Part shown: positions 8,395 to 15,714 of the stretch, one piece after another
How the letters are laid out: each line of letters opens with the position of its first letter
Numbering within the stretch: the first letter of the stretch is position 1
Assembly (NCBI GenBank): GCA_016782125.1
Contig: JADDPA010000170.1
Coordinates: 1-33,612 of the forward strand
Length of the DNA stretch: 33,612 bases
Source: Thermobaculum sp.
GTDB taxonomy: Bacteria; Chloroflexota; Chloroflexia; Thermobaculales; Thermobaculaceae
Direction: 5' to 3'
Made by a program: the position numbers and the translations under genes
Notes under the pieces: model-generated
Databases searched by the model: none
Seen by the model: only the letters and a program-made list of their open reading frames with translations
Told to the model about the DNA's origin: nothing

Positions 8395-8598
8395 ATGGCC
8401 AGTACGGCGGTCATCGTCGCCAATGAGAGGCTTGGCCTGAGTGAGGCCCCTCGAGAGCCGTGCGATTGCCTCGTACGGATTCCAATGGGTGGAGCGGCAA
8501 CATCCCTTAACCTCGCCTGCGCCACCTCCATAGTGCTTTATGAGGTCGATGCCCAGCGGCGCGCGAAGTCGGGGCGGAGGTCTGCTGGGCACGGGTAA
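8395..8598 (+). pseudogene. C-terminal remnant of a SpoU/TrmH RNA 2'-O-methyltransferase
   Basis: The frame from ATG 8395 reads TAVIVANERLGLSE, then CDCLVRIPMGGAATSLNLA and SIVLYE. These are motifs 1, 2 and 3 of the SPOUT knot in SpoU/TrmH-family rRNA/tRNA ribose methyltransferases (usual forms GNExxGLS, VRIPMxGxxxSLNVAxA and LYE). About 67 residues remain. The upstream 100 bases to the DUF606 stop contain none of the N-terminal half of the fold in any plus frame, so the gene is a fragment. No good ribosome site is present. It fills most of the 346-nt gap before the polymerase gene. Confidence 0.65.
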
Positions 8599-8624
8599 GC
8601 GGATGGGCTCGAGTGCAGGGCCTC

Positions 8625-8633
8625 TGCTACACT
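8625..8633 (+). promoter_or_regulatory. Extended -10 promoter, leaderless, for the family B polymerase
   Basis: TGC plus TACACT is an extended -10; no recognisable -35 lies 16-18 nt upstream. The -10 ends 6 nt before ATG 8640, so transcription should start on the A of the start codon. No Shine-Dalgarno precedes that ATG. Confidence 0.5.
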
Positions 8634-8639
8634 CGAACA

Positions 8640-10979
8640 ATGATCACAGATCGAGAAAAGCACACCAGCGCCGCAGACTCGCCCGGTGGCGATTCCACCC
8701 TGTTCGGCGTAGACGAGACGGCCGGCATCGTTTCCGCGCTCGCGAAGTACACGGGGCAAGCTCGGGTATGGCGCAGGCTCGACGACGGCACGACCCAGGC
8801 GGAGGACGACTCCTTCAACCCATGGCTCCTTGTTCCAGACCTCGCGCTGCTTGGTGACCTGCCGCTCGAGCGACTCGCGGTCTCGGACCGGTTTCCCACG
8901 CTACCCCACAGCAGGCAGGCGGGGTATCGAGAGCTCGACGGCGACAACCATTACCGGTTCCTGGTGCTTGCCCGCGACTTCACGATCCTGGAGCGTGCGA
9001 TCCTGCGTAGCCAGGGTCAAGACCGCCTCTGGGATCTACGCGACCACGTGTACTACCGCCCGCCCGTGGAGCAGTACCTGGTCCAAACCGGGCGCGCCTT
9101 CTACAAGGGGCTGCTTTGGGAGGACGTGCGCCGGATGCAGTTCGACCTGGAGACCACGTCGCTGAACCCCCTTGACGGCGAGATCTTCATGATCTCCGTG
9201 CGCGACAGTTCCGGCTGGGAACTAGTGCTTGATGCTAAGGCACACGGGGGGGAAGCCGGGCTCCTCTCGGCGTTCGTGCAGATCGTTCGCGAGCGCGATC
9301 CCGACGTTCTCGAAGGCCATAACGTCTTCGACTTCGACATCCCGTACCTCGTGGCCCGCTCCGCGGCGAACGGAGTCCACCTCGGCCTGGGGCGCGACAA
9401 CGACGCTCCCGTAGAAAGCCGCGACGCGCTGAAGGTCGGTGCGCGTAACCAGCAGTTCCGCCGGCACAGTGTCGCCGGCCGGGAGATCATCGACACGCTG
9501 CATGCTGTAAAGCGGCGGGACGCCATCGTCCACGATATCCGGTCGTACGGCCTGAAGTCGGCCGCGCGCTATTTTGGCCTCGCATCCGCAGACCGTGAAT
9601 ACGTCGAGGGGCCGGAGATCTACCGCACATGGCGCTCGGACCCGGAGCGGGTGCGACGATACGCGCTCGACGACGTGCGCGAAGTCGATGCGCTCTCCCA
9701 GTTGCTGATGGCAAGCTCCTACGCGCTCGCGAGCATGGTCCCGAAGGCGTACGAGCGGATCGCGACGGCGGGCACCGGCCAGGGCCTGATCGAGCCGATG
9801 CTCGTGCGCTCCTACCTGTGGGCGGGCCGATCCATCCCCCGCGCGGGAGAGGCCGTCGCAGCGGAGAAGTACATCGGCGGGTATACCCGTATGTACCTGA
9901 GCGGCATCCTCTCGAACGTGGTGAAGGCCGACGTCGCCTCGCTGTACCCCAGCATCATGCTGGCGTATGGGATCGCACCGCGTACCGACTCCTTGCTCGT
10001 CTTCCCCGGAATGCTTCGCAAGCTCACGGACCTGCGGCTGGAGCACAAGCGCCTCGGCCGCACCCAGTCCCCGGGATCGGCGGAGCGGGTGTACCACGAC
10101 GCCATGCAGGGCGCGATGAAGATCCTCATCAACAGCTTCTACGGCTCGATGGGCGCGAGCTTCGCCCTGTTCGGTGACATCGGGGCCGCCACGCAGGTCA
10201 CGCAGCGCGGCCAGGAGATCCTGCGGCAGATGATGCGCGTGCTGCGGGCGAAGGGCATGCGGCTCATAGAGGCGGACACCGACGGCGTGTACTTCACGGT
10301 GCCCGAGGGATGGACGTATGCGGACGAGCTGCGACTCGTCGAGGAGGTCGGGCGCGAGTTGCCGCAGGGCATCTCCATCGAGCACGATGGCCGGTATGCG
10401 CGGATGTACTCGTACCAGGAGAAGAACTACATCCTGCAGGGCTACGACGGCGAGATCAAGATGGTTGGCGCGGCGTTCAAGAGCTCACGGAACGAGCCTT
10501 TTGGGGAGCAGTTCTTCAACGAGGCGCTACCGAAGCTGCTCGCGCTGGATTTTGCGGGCGTTCGGGAAAGTTTCGAGCAACGAGTCATCGCGATCCGTTC
10601 GAAGGCGGTGCCAGTCGAGGACCTCGCGGTCACCGTGCAGCTTACCAAGGCGGAGGAAGCGTACCGCGCTTCGGGCAAAAAAGAGGAGCAGTATGAGGTG
10701 CTCCTTGCGGCGAACGCGCGCTGGCAGCCTGGCGACCGGGTCCGCTACTATCACGCCGCGCGCGGACGGCACGGCTACAAGAAGCTCTACACGCCGGGGG
10801 CCACAGACTACGACGCGGAATACTACGTGAGGAAGCTGCGCGACACGTACGCCGCTCGTCTGTGCCGCGCGGTCGCACCTGAGGACCTCAACAGCCTGTT
10901 CGGCGAGATGCGCGGTATGTTTGACCGCGACCCATCCGAGATCCAGCCGGTCGTGGTGGAGGAGAACCCGCCGGAATAG
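8640..10979 (+). CDS. Archaeal-type family B DNA polymerase with 3'-5' exonuclease
   Basis: 779 residues from ATG 8640; the frame can be read from GTG 8613, but the promoter favours 8640. Exonuclease domain: Exo I FDLETTSL (Asp169, Glu171), Exo II HNVFDFDIPYL (from about 227), Exo III near YALDDVREV. Polymerase domain: motif A ADVASLYPSIM (Asp431), motif B KILINSFYGSMGA (Lys494), motif C EADTDGVYF (Asp546, Asp548), then KKLY in the thumb. All catalytic acids are present, so both activities are expected. The size fits PolB/Pol II-like enzymes seen in Chloroflexota and archaea. Its likely role is repair or translesion synthesis rather than replication, since bacterial replication uses PolC/DnaE. 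No protein-priming insertions are visible, and it stands alone with its own promoter. Confidence 0.9.
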   Translation: MITDREKHTSAADSPGGDSTLFGVDETAGIVSALAKYTGQARVWRRLDDGTTQAEDDSFNPWLLVPDLALLGDLPLERLAVSDRFPTLPHSRQAGYRELDGDNHYRFLVLARDFTILERAILRSQGQDRLWDLRDHVYYRPPVEQYLVQTGRAFYKGLLWEDVRRMQFDLETTSLNPLDGEIFMISVRDSSGWELVLDAKAHGGEAGLLSAFVQIVRERDPDVLEGHNVFDFDIPYLVARSAANGVHLGLGRDNDAPVESRDALKVGARNQQFRRHSVAGREIIDTLHAVKRRDAIVHDIRSYGLKSAARYFGLASADREYVEGPEIYRTWRSDPERVRRYALDDVREVDALSQLLMASSYALASMVPKAYERIATAGTGQGLIEPMLVRSYLWAGRSIPRAGEAVAAEKYIGGYTRMYLSGILSNVVKADVASLYPSIMLAYGIAPRTDSLLVFPGMLRKLTDLRLEHKRLGRTQSPGSAERVYHDAMQGAMKILINSFYGSMGASFALFGDIGAATQVTQRGQEILRQMMRVLRAKGMRLIEADTDGVYFTVPEGWTYADELRLVEEVGRELPQGISIEHDGRYARMYSYQEKNYILQGYDGEIKMVGAAFKSSRNEPFGEQFFNEALPKLLALDFAGVRESFEQRVIAIRSKAVPVEDLAVTVQLTKAEEAYRASGKKEEQYEVLLAANARWQPGDRVRYYHAARGRHGYKKLYTPGATDYDAEYYVRKLRDTYAARLCRAVAPEDLNSLFGEMRGMFDRDPSEIQPVVVEENPPE

Positions 10980-10999
10980 GGGTGCCTTGGGGGGATCCG

Positions 11000-11212
11000 C
11001 TATCCGTCTAGTTCAACTTCGAACGTGGTCACGAGCGGCGTGGACGAAGGCGGTGGCGCACTCTGGCGCAGATACGCCTCTGTCGAGCGGGTCAGGTTTC
11101 GCAGCGCCTCCTGGACGTCTCGCCCTTCCGCTGCCGTGCCTATCTCCAGGCATTCCGCGATGTACGTGCCGTCCTCAAACTGCAACACGGCCGTGTATGT
11201 CCTCGTCGCCAT
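11000..11212 (-). CDS. HicB-like antitoxin-fold protein (70 aa)
   Basis: 70 residues from ATG 11212; a GGGGGCGAGGG stretch just upstream may serve as ribosome site. The pattern TYTAVLQFEDGTYIAECLEIGTAAEGRDVQEALRNL is the HicB partial RNase H fold: two strands ending in 'aecLeigt', then a helix beginning 'EALRNL'. HicB proteins are antitoxins for the HicA mRNA interferase, but no HicA-like ORF adjoins, and stand-alone HicB-like proteins are common, so a toxin-antitoxin role is not supported. There is no C-terminal DNA-binding domain. It is the last gene of the leftward run. Confidence 0.7.
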   Translation of the reverse strand: MATRTYTAVLQFEDGTYIAECLEIGTAAEGRDVQEALRNLTRSTEAYLRQSAPPPSSTPLVTTFEVELDG

Positions 11213-11285
11213 GCCCTCGCCCCCGATAGCTTCATGTCCGAGAGCAGTATACCGCCACGTGCGGCAGCGGGGCGCGACTCGCCCC

Positions 11286-11918
11286 TCACGCGTCGAAGGC
11301 GAGCAGGCGTTGTACCTCTTCGTCCGTCGTCTGCCGGAAGTCGTCGTACCATAAACCGATCGCCCGCAGGTCCCCTGGGGCGTGTACGTACACCACCTGA
11401 TCCACCTCCGGCGTGAGCGTCTGAATACCCTGAAACGCGCACACCGGAGCGGCGAAGACCAGGTGGTGGGCACCCTGCTGACGGGCGGAACGGACGGCGG
11501 CGAGCGCGGTGACGCCGGTTGCCAGGCCGTCGTCCACAAGTATCACCGTTCTGCCCTGGAGGCTCACGGGTGGGCGATTGCCCCGATACAGGTGCATACG
11601 TCGATTCATCTCGACGGTCTCTCGACGGGTTACCGCCTCGATGTACGCAGGCGTCACATCCGGTATGAGTGGCGCATTGGCACTCATGACGATGATGTCG
11701 CCCGGCGCGATCGCCCCAATGCCAAGCTCCGGCTGTGTGGGCGCGCCGAGCTTGCGCGCGACCAGCACGTCAAGCGGCGCATCGAGTCTCCGCGCCACCT
11801 CGTAGCCGACCGGGACCCCGCCCCGGGGCAAGGCAAGCACAATCGAATCCGTGCCCCGATATCCTTCCAACCGCTCGGCCAGTTGCCGTCCGGCGTCGTG
11901 TCTGTCCCGGAACCGCAT
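11286..11918 (-). CDS. Phosphoribosyltransferase domain protein
   Basis: 210 residues. The PRPP-binding signature VILVDDGLATGVT lies at about residues 125-137, preceded by the N-terminal PRGGVPVGYEVA loop and ARKLGAPTQPELGIGAI, the combination found in stand-alone type I PRTase proteins that are often fused or adjacent to dienelactone-hydrolase or erythromycin-esterase domains. These are usually annotated only as 'phosphoribosyltransferase'; no purine or pyrimidine specificity motif is seen. It starts 79 nt downstream of the CPBP gene, probably in the same transcript. Confidence 0.85.
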   Translation of the reverse strand: MRFRDRHDAGRQLAERLEGYRGTDSIVLALPRGGVPVGYEVARRLDAPLDVLVARKLGAPTQPELGIGAIAPGDIIVMSANAPLIPDVTPAYIEAVTRRETVEMNRRMHLYRGNRPPVSLQGRTVILVDDGLATGVTALAAVRSARQQGAHHLVFAAPVCAFQGIQTLTPEVDQVVYVHAPGDLRAIGLWYDDFRQTTDEEVQRLLAFDA

Positions 11919-11997
11919 CGCACGCTACCTTCTTTACGCCACAGCGCTGCACTCAGCAACGCCCACGCCACGAGGCGCGACGGGGTGGGGCCCGCGG

Positions 11998-12684
11998 TTA
12001 GGGGTTCGGTCTGAACAACTGTTGGCCACGCCGCGCGTTCCGCCGGACTGCCAGCCGAAACGCCGCCCATGGCCCGAAGCTCAGGAACCCACACGTTCCG
12101 CAAGCATGGACAAGCATCGGGAGGACGGCGGAGCCACCGCCCGGACCGAGTAGAAATAGCGCGCCAAAGAAGCCACCACCAACCGTCACGCCGGCAACAG
12201 CCCGCCAGCCCCAACCGGCAGGGAAGTGATACAGGCCAAACACCAGGGTGGAGACAAGCCACGCCACCGGCGCGCCAGTGTGGGTTTGCAGCCAGCCCAG
12301 CAGCAGCCCTCGAAAAAACAACTCCTCCGCCGGGGCATTCAGCACGACATAATAGAAGCTCTGCAGTATGTTATCCGCATCGGTCGGTACGACCAGGAAG
12401 CGCATATATCGCCGCCGAAACCACCAGGCGAGCCAGCCGAATGGCGGCCCGAGCAACGCACCGAGCGTTATCTGCGCCTGGAGGTGATCCGTAGTAAGTC
12501 CGATGGTGCGCGCCGAGAGAGGAGTAAGGCCAACTAGCAGCACGGGCACGAGCAGTAAGGGCAGAACGCGCAACGGCAGGTCCCAGCGTATCCAGCGCCA
12601 CGAGTCGCGCGGGGTGCTACGGGCTGCGGAGAGAAGCGACGGGCGTTCGCTCACGCGTGGTCGTCCACGGGAAGTCGTAAACAC
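11998..12684 (-). CDS. CPBP-family intramembrane metalloprotease
   Basis: 228 residues, about six hydrophobic helices. The catalytic motifs of the CPBP (CAAX protease and bacteriocin-processing, ABI) family are intact: EELFFRG (Glu120, Glu121, Arg125), a second motif with His153 in YHFP, and His193 in LVHACG. Rce1-like members cleave prenylated proteins in eukaryotes, while bacterial ones act in bacteriocin immunity, signal-protein release or unknown roles. The start is GTG 12684; GTG 12654 (at VSERPS) is an alternative that would remove a basic stretch. It begins 21 nt after the ferredoxin stop, which indicates an operon. Confidence 0.8.
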   Translation of the reverse strand: MFTTSRGRPRVSERPSLLSAARSTPRDSWRWIRWDLPLRVLPLLLVPVLLVGLTPLSARTIGLTTDHLQAQITLGALLGPPFGWLAWWFRRRYMRFLVVPTDADNILQSFYYVVLNAPAEELFFRGLLLGWLQTHTGAPVAWLVSTLVFGLYHFPAGWGWRAVAGVTVGGGFFGALFLLGPGGGSAVLPMLVHACGTCGFLSFGPWAAFRLAVRRNARRGQQLFRPNP

Positions 12685-12705
12685 GCACCCAGCGGCGGTG
12701 GAGTC

Positions 12706-13038
12706 CTACGGATCGTACGCACCGCGAGTGCCGATTCGACTCAGGTCGCGGGCCACGTACCTGCGCACGGGCTCGCCACCCGAAAGGTGCTGATGCACGA
12801 TCTCCCGCACTGCGTCCGGCGTGAGGCCCGAATACCAGATCTTGTCCGGATGGACCACCATGCTCGGGCCTTCCTCGCACAGTTTGTTGCACGCACCAGG
12901 ACGGGTGCCGACCTCATCGACCAGGTCATGCCGCGCGATCTCCGCGTCCAAGAGGTCCGCGAGCGTCGCAGAGTCGCGCGCCGAACAGTGCGGCCCGCGG
13001 CAGATGGCGACCCGCTTTCCCTTCTCGAACATGCCCAT
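12706..13038 (-). CDS. Thioredoxin-like [2Fe-2S] ferredoxin
   Basis: 110 residues from ATG 13038, with GGGAGG about 7 nt upstream. The cluster ligands are in the order of thioredoxin-fold 2Fe-2S ferredoxins: CRGPHC (Cys13, Cys18) and GACNKLC (Cys50, Cys54), followed by PSMVVHPDKIWYSGLTPDAVREIVHQHL, close to the NuoE/HoxF-like 'shethna' ferredoxins. It probably carries electrons for an unknown reductase. A C-terminal tail of about 20 residues (RRYVARDLSRIGTRG) is extra. It leads the leftward run and has its own TATAAT promoter. Confidence 0.85.
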   Translation of the reverse strand: MGMFEKGKRVAICRGPHCSARDSATLADLLDAEIARHDLVDEVGTRPGACNKLCEEGPSMVVHPDKIWYSGLTPDAVREIVHQHLSGGEPVRRYVARDLSRIGTRGAYDP

Positions 13039-13054
13039 GTCGGTACCTCCCTCG

Positions 13055-13063
13055 ATTATATCA
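13055..13063 (-). promoter_or_regulatory. Extended -10 promoter for the ferredoxin operon
   Basis: On the minus strand TGA is followed directly by a perfect TATAAT. No -35 is evident, as expected for an extended -10. Transcription would start near 13048, giving a short leader holding the GGGAGG site. Confidence 0.6.
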
Positions 13064-13074
13064 CCACACTGCTG

Positions 13075-13083
13075 TGCTACACT
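13075..13083 (+). promoter_or_regulatory. Extended -10 promoter for the Gfo/Idh/MocA gene
   Basis: TGC plus TACACT, the same nine bases as the element in front of the family B polymerase. Start would be near 13090, leaving about 28 nt of leader with GGAAAGGGGA before ATG 13118. It lies 12 nt from the divergent ferredoxin -10, so the two promoters probably interfere. Confidence 0.5.
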
Positions 13084-13117
13084 GCCGGACGGTGCGGGCG
13101 GGAAAGGGGATCCAAGT

Positions 13118-14122
13118 ATGCTGCGGATCGGCATCGTCGGGGCGGGCACACGCGGCCGGATGTACCTCCGGGCTCTTCGCACGGTCCCCGGTGTCGAGGT
13201 AGCAGCCGTCGCGGATGCTTCGCTTCCGACAGCCGAAGCCATCGCGCGCGACCTGGGCGTCCGCACGTACCCATCCCATACGGCGCTCTTCCATGGTGAG
13301 CGACTGGACGCGGTGGTGATTGCTACACCCGACTTCGCCCACCGAACTCCGGCGCTCGACGCCGCACGCGCCGGGCTGCACCTGCTGATTGAGAAGCCGC
13401 TCGCGAGCACTGTGGAGGACGCGACGGCGATCCGGGACGCGGTTGACGCCGCTGGGGTGCAGTGCATGGTGGCGTTTGAGAACCGCTGGAATCCTGCGTT
13501 CGTACGCGCACGTGCAGCAATCGACTCCGGCACGGTCGGGGATGTGGTTGCCCAATCGGCGCATCTGAGCAATACCTACGCTGTGCCATTGTCGATGCTC
13601 GCCTGGAGCGCTCAATCGAGCCCCGGCTGGTTCCTGATGCCCCATACGGTTGATCTGGCGATCTGGCTCTCCGGCAAACGGCCGGCACGGGTGTACGGCA
13701 CCGGCTTTCGAGGCCAGCTCGCGCGCCGCGGCATTGACACCTGGGACGGGATCCACGCGCTGCTCACATTCGAGGACGGAACGTCCGCCACGTTGGAATC
13801 CCTCTGGGTGCTGCCCGAGTCGATGCCATCGGTTGTCGATTTCAAGTACCGGCTTATCGGTAGTGACGCCGCGCTATACATCGACCAGCAGGACCAGGGA
13901 CTGTGGTACGCTGGCGAGCGCCTGGAGTTTCCCGCGACCAGCGTCCTCGAGGTCGACGGCACACCGCAGGGCTTTCCTACCTGGATGGCCATCTCCTTCG
14001 CCCGCAGCCTGCTCGCCGGAAAGGTGGTGTCCCCCGGCGTCGATCACGGCCTGCTTGTCACGAGGATAGTGCAGGCAATCCACGAGTCTGCTGAGGATCT
14101 GGAGCCTCGCTGGTTTTCCTGA
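13118..14122 (+). CDS. Gfo/Idh/MocA-family NAD(P)-dependent oxidoreductase
   Basis: 334 residues from ATG 13118, with AAGGGGA 7 nt upstream; the frame is open far upstream but that part overlaps the ferredoxin gene in antisense. The N-terminus is a Rossmann fold: GIVGAGTRGRMYLRAL, then VAAVADAS. The family's EKPLA motif (LLIEKPLAST) carries the catalytic Lys, and MVAFENRWNPAF plus the later PHTVDLAIWL supply the C-terminal alpha/beta sheet and active-site His. These enzymes oxidise sugars, inositols or polyols; the specificity cannot be read. The length is normal. Confidence 0.88.
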   Translation: MLRIGIVGAGTRGRMYLRALRTVPGVEVAAVADASLPTAEAIARDLGVRTYPSHTALFHGERLDAVVIATPDFAHRTPALDAARAGLHLLIEKPLASTVEDATAIRDAVDAAGVQCMVAFENRWNPAFVRARAAIDSGTVGDVVAQSAHLSNTYAVPLSMLAWSAQSSPGWFLMPHTVDLAIWLSGKRPARVYGTGFRGQLARRGIDTWDGIHALLTFEDGTSATLESLWVLPESMPSVVDFKYRLIGSDAALYIDQQDQGLWYAGERLEFPATSVLEVDGTPQGFPTWMAISFARSLLAGKVVSPGVDHGLLVTRIVQAIHESAEDLEPRWFS

Positions 14123-14230
14123 GCCGACGAGATACGCACTTGCCGAAACCTGCTCATGCCCTGTCTCGTCCATCTGCCTGGTCCTGTCAACGCAACTTGC
14201 GCCAACACCAGCTATAACTTCCAGCGTGCT

Positions 14231-14290
14231 TTGACGTTGCTCGGATGCGATATACATGATATGTTCTATGCGTACATGCATTCAATGTAC
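14231..14290 (+). promoter_or_regulatory. Candidate promoter and operator before the TIM-barrel pseudogene
   Basis: A -35 TTGACG (14231-14236) and an 18-nt spaced -10-like CATGAT (14255-14260) lie in AT-richer DNA. About 12 nt downstream, GTACAT and ATGTAC form a perfect 6-bp inverted repeat with a 7-nt gap (14272-14290), positioned where a repressor could block elongation. GGAGG follows before ATG 14314. Confidence 0.35.
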
Positions 14291-14313
14291 TTCATCAGGC
14301 GGAGGATCACATC

Positions 14314-15458
14314 ATGGTTGCCACACGGCGCTGGGTTCTTCTTTTTGCACTACCTGTTATTGCAGCGGTCCTGCTCGGGATAGTTGGTCCCATGAGTGGC
14401 CGCCAAGGCGACGAGGACGGACCGCCGGTCGAGGATACGGCTAACGCCGCGGCGGTTGCACCGTTGACAACAACCGCCATTCGACTGCCCATCGATAGCA
14501 GGCTGAACCAGTTCCCATACGGCGTGTACGGCCTTGACGAACGAGATCGCGATCCAGTGTATACGTATAGATATACGAATGGGTATCGAGAGCCGAGTGG
14601 TGACATAGACCCGGTGAACCTACTGGGTGCAATCAAGTCGGATGGTGTCTACAACGTGGTGCTATCGAGCCGGCTTGGCAGCATCAGCATCGAGGACAAG
14701 ATCATTCGCACGCTGGAAGCTGCCAAGTCACGCAACACCAAGTTGATCGTTCGACTGTTGGCCTGGAACAGCGACTCCACCGTCAATACCACAGAGACCA
14801 ACAGGCGGATGTGGCGTTTCCGGGGAGTATTCACCAAGCGCCCGGATCTGAGGCCTGTGATATATGCCTGGTATTCGTATGATGAGCCGATGCAGAAGAT
14901 GGCACAGAGCCTGAGGCTTTCAGAGGTACGCAAGGCGTACACCCTTCACAAGAACCACTTCTCTGACATCCTGGTGTTTACGGTGTACAATCAGAATCTG
15001 AACTGCACGGATGGATCAGATGCCGACCGCTTCGGTGAATGCCTGCTGGGCGAGTCGCGCAATCCCTACGGGACCGGCGTCGGAGACATTATTGGACTGA
15101 ACATTTATCCCGTGGTCTGTCGGGATGGTGTCCCGACCTATGGCACAAACGCAATCCGCAATCTGTATACACACGGCCGTCGGTTAATCGGCAGCAAGCG
15201 CATCTTTGCCGTCGCGCAGGCGCATGCCTTTGTCGCGACGCAAAGTGCCTGCCGACAGCGAGCCAGCTTTCTCTCCAGGCAAACGACTGGTTACGCGCTG
15301 GCCCGGCCGCGGGCCTGAGAACCATCGATGGGCTGATCTGGTATTCATGGCACTTTCCAGAGGACAGCGTCCAGGTGCGGAGCGATCTGGAGGGCAATGC
15401 CACGAACCGTCAGAGAGCCAAAGAAATCGGACAGCGGACGAAGGACGGAAACTGGTAG
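14314..15458 (+). pseudogene. Secreted glycoside-hydrolase-like TIM-barrel protein, frameshifted
   Basis: From ATG 14314 (GGAGG about 8 nt upstream) the frame gives a signal peptide or anchor (RRWVLLFALPVIAAVLLGIVG) and a domain with NLLGAIKSDGVYNVVLSSR, LEAAKSRNTKLIVRL, VIYAWYSYDEP, FSDILVFTVYN and GDIIGLNIYP. These alternating strands and the 'W..DEP' motif suggest a (beta/alpha)8 glycoside-hydrolase-like fold. Near 15240-15275 the frame should move by one base: the original frame runs into RSRQTTGYAL and stops at 15318, while the other frame continues NDWLRAGPAAGLRTIDGLIWYSWHFPED to TAG 15458. The region's base composition is less GC-rich than its neighbours, suggesting later acquisition. 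I cannot name the family. Confidence 0.6.
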
Positions 15459-15535
15459 GTCGGTCGAGCGCATCGATGCTCAAGTCGGGAGCAGCATTCG
15501 CTGGCTGATACGCAATCCGCGTGGACCCTGGCGCA

Positions 15536-15603
15536 TGTCATCCCGAACGCAGTGAGGGATCCGTAACCCGTAACCACGGATTCCTCGCGGGCTCGGAATG
15601 ACA
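15536..15603. repeat. Imperfect inverted repeat (dispersed stem-loop type)
   Basis: The left arm begins TGTCATCCCGAACGCAGTGA (15536) and the right arm, read on the other strand, begins TGTCATTCCGAGCCCGCGAG. Both end in GGATCCGT or GAATCCGT around an 11-nt loop. The arms are 28-29 nt and differ at a few positions plus one indel. The arm text, with GTCATYCCGA and GAGGRATCC, is the kind seen in dispersed intergenic repeats of many bacteria. No transposase or target duplication is evident. Confidence 0.7.
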
Positions 15604-15714
15604 CATGCCCTACCGCTTAGCGGAGTCCGTATGATGGCACGCTATAGTGGCAACGAGTGGCGGCAGCTTAAGTGGCACGACCTTCACCGAGGGTGTTCAA
15701 GCGTCGGCTAGTGC

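Noticed and set aside
9222-10385. Long minus-strand ORF (387 codons) inside the polymerase gene
   Set aside because: It is antisense to a gene with all family B motifs, and its translation has no motif; it is a high-GC shadow.
15240-15280. Programmed ribosomal frameshift in the TIM-barrel gene
   Set aside because: No slippery heptamer or following pseudoknot was seen.
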